Below are positions 61,845 through 64,000 of a DNA stretch of 64,000 bases, one piece after another. The notes under the pieces were generated by a model. It ran no database searches. It worked only from the letters and a program-made list of their open reading frames with translations, and was not told the DNA's origin. How positions within the stretch are numbered: position 1 is the first letter of the stretch; each line of letters starts with the position of its first letter. Origin of the DNA: an uncultured Lachnospiraceae bacterium (lineage in GTDB: Bacteria > Bacillota > Clostridia > Lachnospirales > Lachnospiraceae); contig CAJFOF010000008.1 in assembly GCA_904395885.1 (NCBI GenBank), positions 1-64,000 on the forward strand. The letters are read 5' to 3'. Made by a program: the position numbers and the translations under genes.

Positions 61845-61873
61845 TTGTATTTTTGTCCGTCTGAAGGTATACT
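61845..61873 (+). promoter_or_regulatory. Promoter of the HicB-like gene
   Basis: TTGTAT (61845-61850), 17-base spacer and TATACT (61868-61873), 44 bases upstream of the ATG. Confidence 0.65.
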
Positions 61874-61916
61874 GAAGAGAAGTAAAATTTTCAGAAATTA
61901 TACGAGGTGAACGATT

Positions 61917-62192
61917 ATGAAGTTTGTATATCCTGCAGTTTTTAGAGAAACAGCTCCCGGCCGGATCCGGGCTGATTTCCCGGATTTGGAAGGGTGCTAC
62001 GCAGAAGGGGAGACTATAGAAGAAGCACTGGAAAAGGCCAAAGAAGCGGAGACGGACTGGATTATGCTGGAACTGGAAGAAGGCTGCGATCTTCCGCCCA
62101 GAAGCCGGCTGGAAGATCTGCAGCCGGAGAATGGGGCTGTGGTCCGGAATGTTGCTGCCACCATACGGCTGACAGAAGGATATGACGAGTAG
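61917..62192 (+). CDS. HicB-like antitoxin-family protein (orphan)
   Basis: A 91-residue protein with the HicB RNase-H-like fold pattern: MKFVYPAVFRETAPGRIRADFPDLEGCYAEGETIEEALE, the typical strand-loop-DLPGC-like-helix layout, but no C-terminal DNA-binding ribbon-helix-helix. No HicA toxin is seen within a few hundred bases on either side. It might act without a toxin or be a regulatory relic. Isolated, own promoter, with a terminator after it. Confidence 0.75.
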   Translation: MKFVYPAVFRETAPGRIRADFPDLEGCYAEGETIEEALEKAKEAETDWIMLELEEGCDLPPRSRLEDLQPENGAVVRNVAATIRLTEGYDE

Positions 62193-62216
62193 ACCGGGAG
62201 CATACTGTTAAATAAA

Positions 62217-62246
62217 GGGAGGCTGCGCTTTTTCTCACAGCCTCCC
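62217..62246. terminator. Bidirectional terminator between HicB-like and MscS genes
   Basis: A perfect 9-bp stem GGGAGGCTG/CAGCCTCCC with a 12-base loop. A TTTATT run follows on the minus strand, and a short T-run after TGCC on the plus strand. Confidence 0.8.
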
Positions 62247-62253
62247 TGCCATT

Positions 62254-63117
62254 TTATTCTTTACTTTCATTTATAATGTGAACATCCATCTGATTAAACG
62301 GAATCTCTATTCTGGCTTCGTCAAAAGCCAGCTTTACCGCTTCCGTCACATCCCAGCGAACCTGCCAGTAGTCATCCGTAGAAGCCCATGCACGCCCCTC
62401 CAGTCTGACAGAACTGTCTCCCAGGCTCTTTACAAAAACCTGAATCGGCTCTTCTTTTAGAACCAGCGGATGGGTCTCCAAAATCTCTCTCATAATCTTC
62501 TGTGCCTGTTTCAGATCCGAGTTGTAGCCAATACCTACCTCCAGATCCACTCTCCGCTTATCCATCCCCGTCACATTGGTGAGGACCGAATTGGAAAGGC
62601 CACCGTTTGGAATAACAATTTTGCTGTTGTCAGCAGTTGTCAGCGTAGTGTAAACAAGGCCAATGTCCTTGACCGTCCCCGCTTCCCCGTCTGCCGTCAT
62701 AATATAATCGCCCACTTTAAACGGTTTTGCTATCAGAATCAGGACACCGCCCGCAAAGTTTGCCAGACTGCCCTGGAGAGCAAGGCCTATCGCAACACCG
62801 GCAGAACCCAGCAATGCGATGATTGAGGCCGAAGAAATCCCGATATGCTCTGCTGCTATAAATATCAGGATCCCATAGAGAAGTACATTGGCAACTGACG
62901 TCAGAAAACGATTCAGCCCATCGTCCACGCCTGCACGGTTCAGAGTTCTCCACAGAAATTTTTTTACGACCTTAATGAGACGCCCTCCGACGAAAAGCAG
63001 AAGAACTGCCAGAAGCAGCCGAATGCCAAAGTCAATCAGCCCCGGTACCCAGCCCTTGATCATTTCTATCAGCACATTAGGGTCAATATTCGCAACTGTT
63101 TCCTGTCCACTATCCAT
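62254..63117 (-). CDS. Small-conductance mechanosensitive channel (MscS family)
   Basis: A 287-residue MscS-type channel with about three transmembrane helices. The pore helix is rich in Gly/Ala (IALLGSAGVAIGLALQGSLANFAGG), followed by the beta-domain VGDYIMTADGEAGTVKDIGLVYTTL, IPNGGLSNSVLTNVT and a C-terminal alpha/beta domain. It opens on membrane tension to release solutes on hypo-osmotic shock. It is between malQ/HicB and glgB. The first codons (MDSGQETVAN) lack an exact strong ribosome binding site but AGGTGACTTGA lies just upstream of the ATG. Confidence 0.92.
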   Translation of the reverse strand: MDSGQETVANIDPNVLIEMIKGWVPGLIDFGIRLLLAVLLLFVGGRLIKVVKKFLWRTLNRAGVDDGLNRFLTSVANVLLYGILIFIAAEHIGISSASIIALLGSAGVAIGLALQGSLANFAGGVLILIAKPFKVGDYIMTADGEAGTVKDIGLVYTTLTTADNSKIVIPNGGLSNSVLTNVTGMDKRRVDLEVGIGYNSDLKQAQKIMREILETHPLVLKEEPIQVFVKSLGDSSVRLEGRAWASTDDYWQVRWDVTEAVKLAFDEARIEIPFNQMDVHIINESKE

Positions 63118-63137
63118 TCAAGTCACCTGTTGTAATC

Positions 63138-64000
63138 TTATTTTTGGGCTTCAGCCACTTTTTCAGTCCTGGTCGCCGCTTTCTTAGGGGATTCTGCCTT
63201 TTTTGCCGTCTTCTTAGGTTCTGTCTTCTTAGACTCTGTCTTCGCTGCCGGTTTCTTTGCCCCAGCCTTTGTTCCCCTTCCGGTCGTCTTTTTCTCTTCG
63301 ATCGGTGTGCAGGTGAAATAGCTGACACTCATAGGGGCGATATCGATCTCAATGGAATTTTCTCTTTCGTCCCACTCTACTTTCTTTGAAGTCTTTACCC
63401 TTGCGTTTACCATACCTGAGCCGCCGTAAGCCGTCGAATCACTGTTTAAAATTTCTTTATATTTTCCTGCAAAGGGAACTCCCACCCGGAATTTCGGATG
63501 TGCCACAGTGTCAAAATTGCAGACTACCAATATTGTCTCCTCAGACTTCTCTGTTTTTCTGACAAACATAGCCAGGCTCTCTTCGCTGTAAGAGCAGTTG
63601 ATCCATTCAAAACCATTGGGATCGTAATCCAGCTTGGACAAGGCTGGATATTTCGCATAAAGGCCATTCAGATCACGAACATAATCTTTCATCTGGCTGT
63701 GAACCGGATACTGCAGCAGATTCCATTCCAGGCTGGCATTCTCATTCCATTCATCCATTTGGGCAAAATCCTGTCCCATAAACAGCAACTTTTTCCCGGG
63801 ATGGCCCATAAAAAATCCGTAAGCTGTCCGAAGGTTCTCTGCTTTCTTTTCCATGGTCTCCCCAGGCATTTTGCCCAGCATGGAGCCTTTTCCGTGAACC
63901 ACTTCATCGTGTGAGAATACCAAAACAAAGTCTTCGCTGTAATTATACAGCATAGAGAAAGTAAGCTGTCCGTAATTGTATTTGCGGAAATACGGGTCGC
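63138..64000 (-). CDS. glgB: 1,4-alpha-glucan branching enzyme, C-terminal part with Lys-rich tail (runs off the window)
   Basis: The visible 286 residues read in from the right edge (DPYFRKYNYGQLTF) and contain the GH13 catalytic C-part with LVFSHDEVVHGKGSMLGKMPGE (active-site HDE) and GKKLLFMGQDFAQMDEWNE, plus the C-terminal beta domain. They make alpha-1,6 branches in glycogen. After the expected end near YFTCTPIEEKK the frame continues with about 50 residues of Lys/Ala/Pro/Thr/Glu repeats (such as KKPAAKTESKKTEPKK), an histone-H1-like tail not usual in GlgB. The N-terminal part lies outside the window. Confidence 0.9.
   Translation of the reverse strand, partial: DPYFRKYNYGQLTFSMLYNYSEDFVLVFSHDEVVHGKGSMLGKMPGETMEKKAENLRTAYGFFMGHPGKKLLFMGQDFAQMDEWNENASLEWNLLQYPVHSQMKDYVRDLNGLYAKYPALSKLDYDPNGFEWINCSYSEESLAMFVRKTEKSEETILVVCNFDTVAHPKFRVGVPFAGKYKEILNSDSTAYGGSGMVNARVKTSKKVEWDERENSIEIDIAPMSVSYFTCTPIEEKKTTGRGTKAGAKKPAAKTESKKTEPKKTAKKAESPKKAATRTEKVAEAQK

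Overview
The window reads as a chromosomal segment of a low-to-mid G+C Firmicute, most likely a Lachnospiraceae-type gut clostridium. Pointers are the str operon (rpsL-rpsG), a GlnN-type (class III) glutamine synthetase, ChW (clostridial hydrophobic) repeats, cell-wall-binding repeat proteins, a CIRCE-controlled clpB, three MATE exporters and a single-chain NAD-type malic enzyme. Ribosome binding sites are strong GGAGG-type and many promoters have near-consensus -35/-10 boxes with 17-bp spacing. I see no phage, transposase, CRISPR, rRNA or tRNA. The segment is ordinary chromosome with several modular accessory operons, and no gene-free stretch exceeds 300 bases.

Layout. 1-1000: start of the str operon on the minus strand, with a near-perfect promoter. 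1039-6613: plus-strand operon of a D-2-hydroxyacid dehydrogenase, an S9 peptidase, class II fumarase and malic enzyme (fumarate to malate to pyruvate). 6719-12657: minus-strand run of an Ugp-like ABC importer without its own ATPase, followed by a phosphatase, a metallophosphoesterase and a MATE exporter. 12860-15275: three envelope/membrane genes. 15520-18514: a four-gene operon joining a PNPOx-like/ferredoxin protein to an osmoprotectant-type ABC importer, with two perfect palindromes at its promoter. 18630-20747: glnN. 21010-24180: two tandem paralogous cell-wall-repeat proteins. 24412-24922: a decayed DUF554 membrane protein gene. 25036-28391: fba, thrC and sfsA. 28486-34812: feoA and feoB on the plus strand, separated by two minus-strand genes (a Suv3-like helicase and a TetM/EF-G-like GTPase).

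34809-41016: a tightly overlapping five-gene minus-strand operon (VanR/VanS-like two-component pair, an 834-residue envelope protein, ABC ATPase, ABC-2 permease). 41223-43205: an Lrp-family regulator divergent from a MATE exporter, with an inverted repeat between their promoters. 43236-49374: clpB, a MATE exporter, a lipoprotein and purine nucleoside phosphorylase. 49439-57270: a probable envelope module of a TetR regulator divergent from an MMPL/RND exporter, a 1137-residue GLUG-repeat/helical surface protein and a separately promoted secreted protein. 57292-64000: a ChW-polysaccharide deacetylase, a SpoT-like HD hydrolase, a Ser-rich membrane-anchored protein, malQ, an orphan HicB-like protein, an MscS channel and the 3' part of a glgB with a Lys-rich tail.

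The most system-like units are the redox/osmolyte operon (15520-18626), the two-component/ABC/envelope operon (34809-41016) and the TetR/MMPL/GLUG module (49439-57270). Their functions are inferences from domains and gene order. No similarity search could be run.
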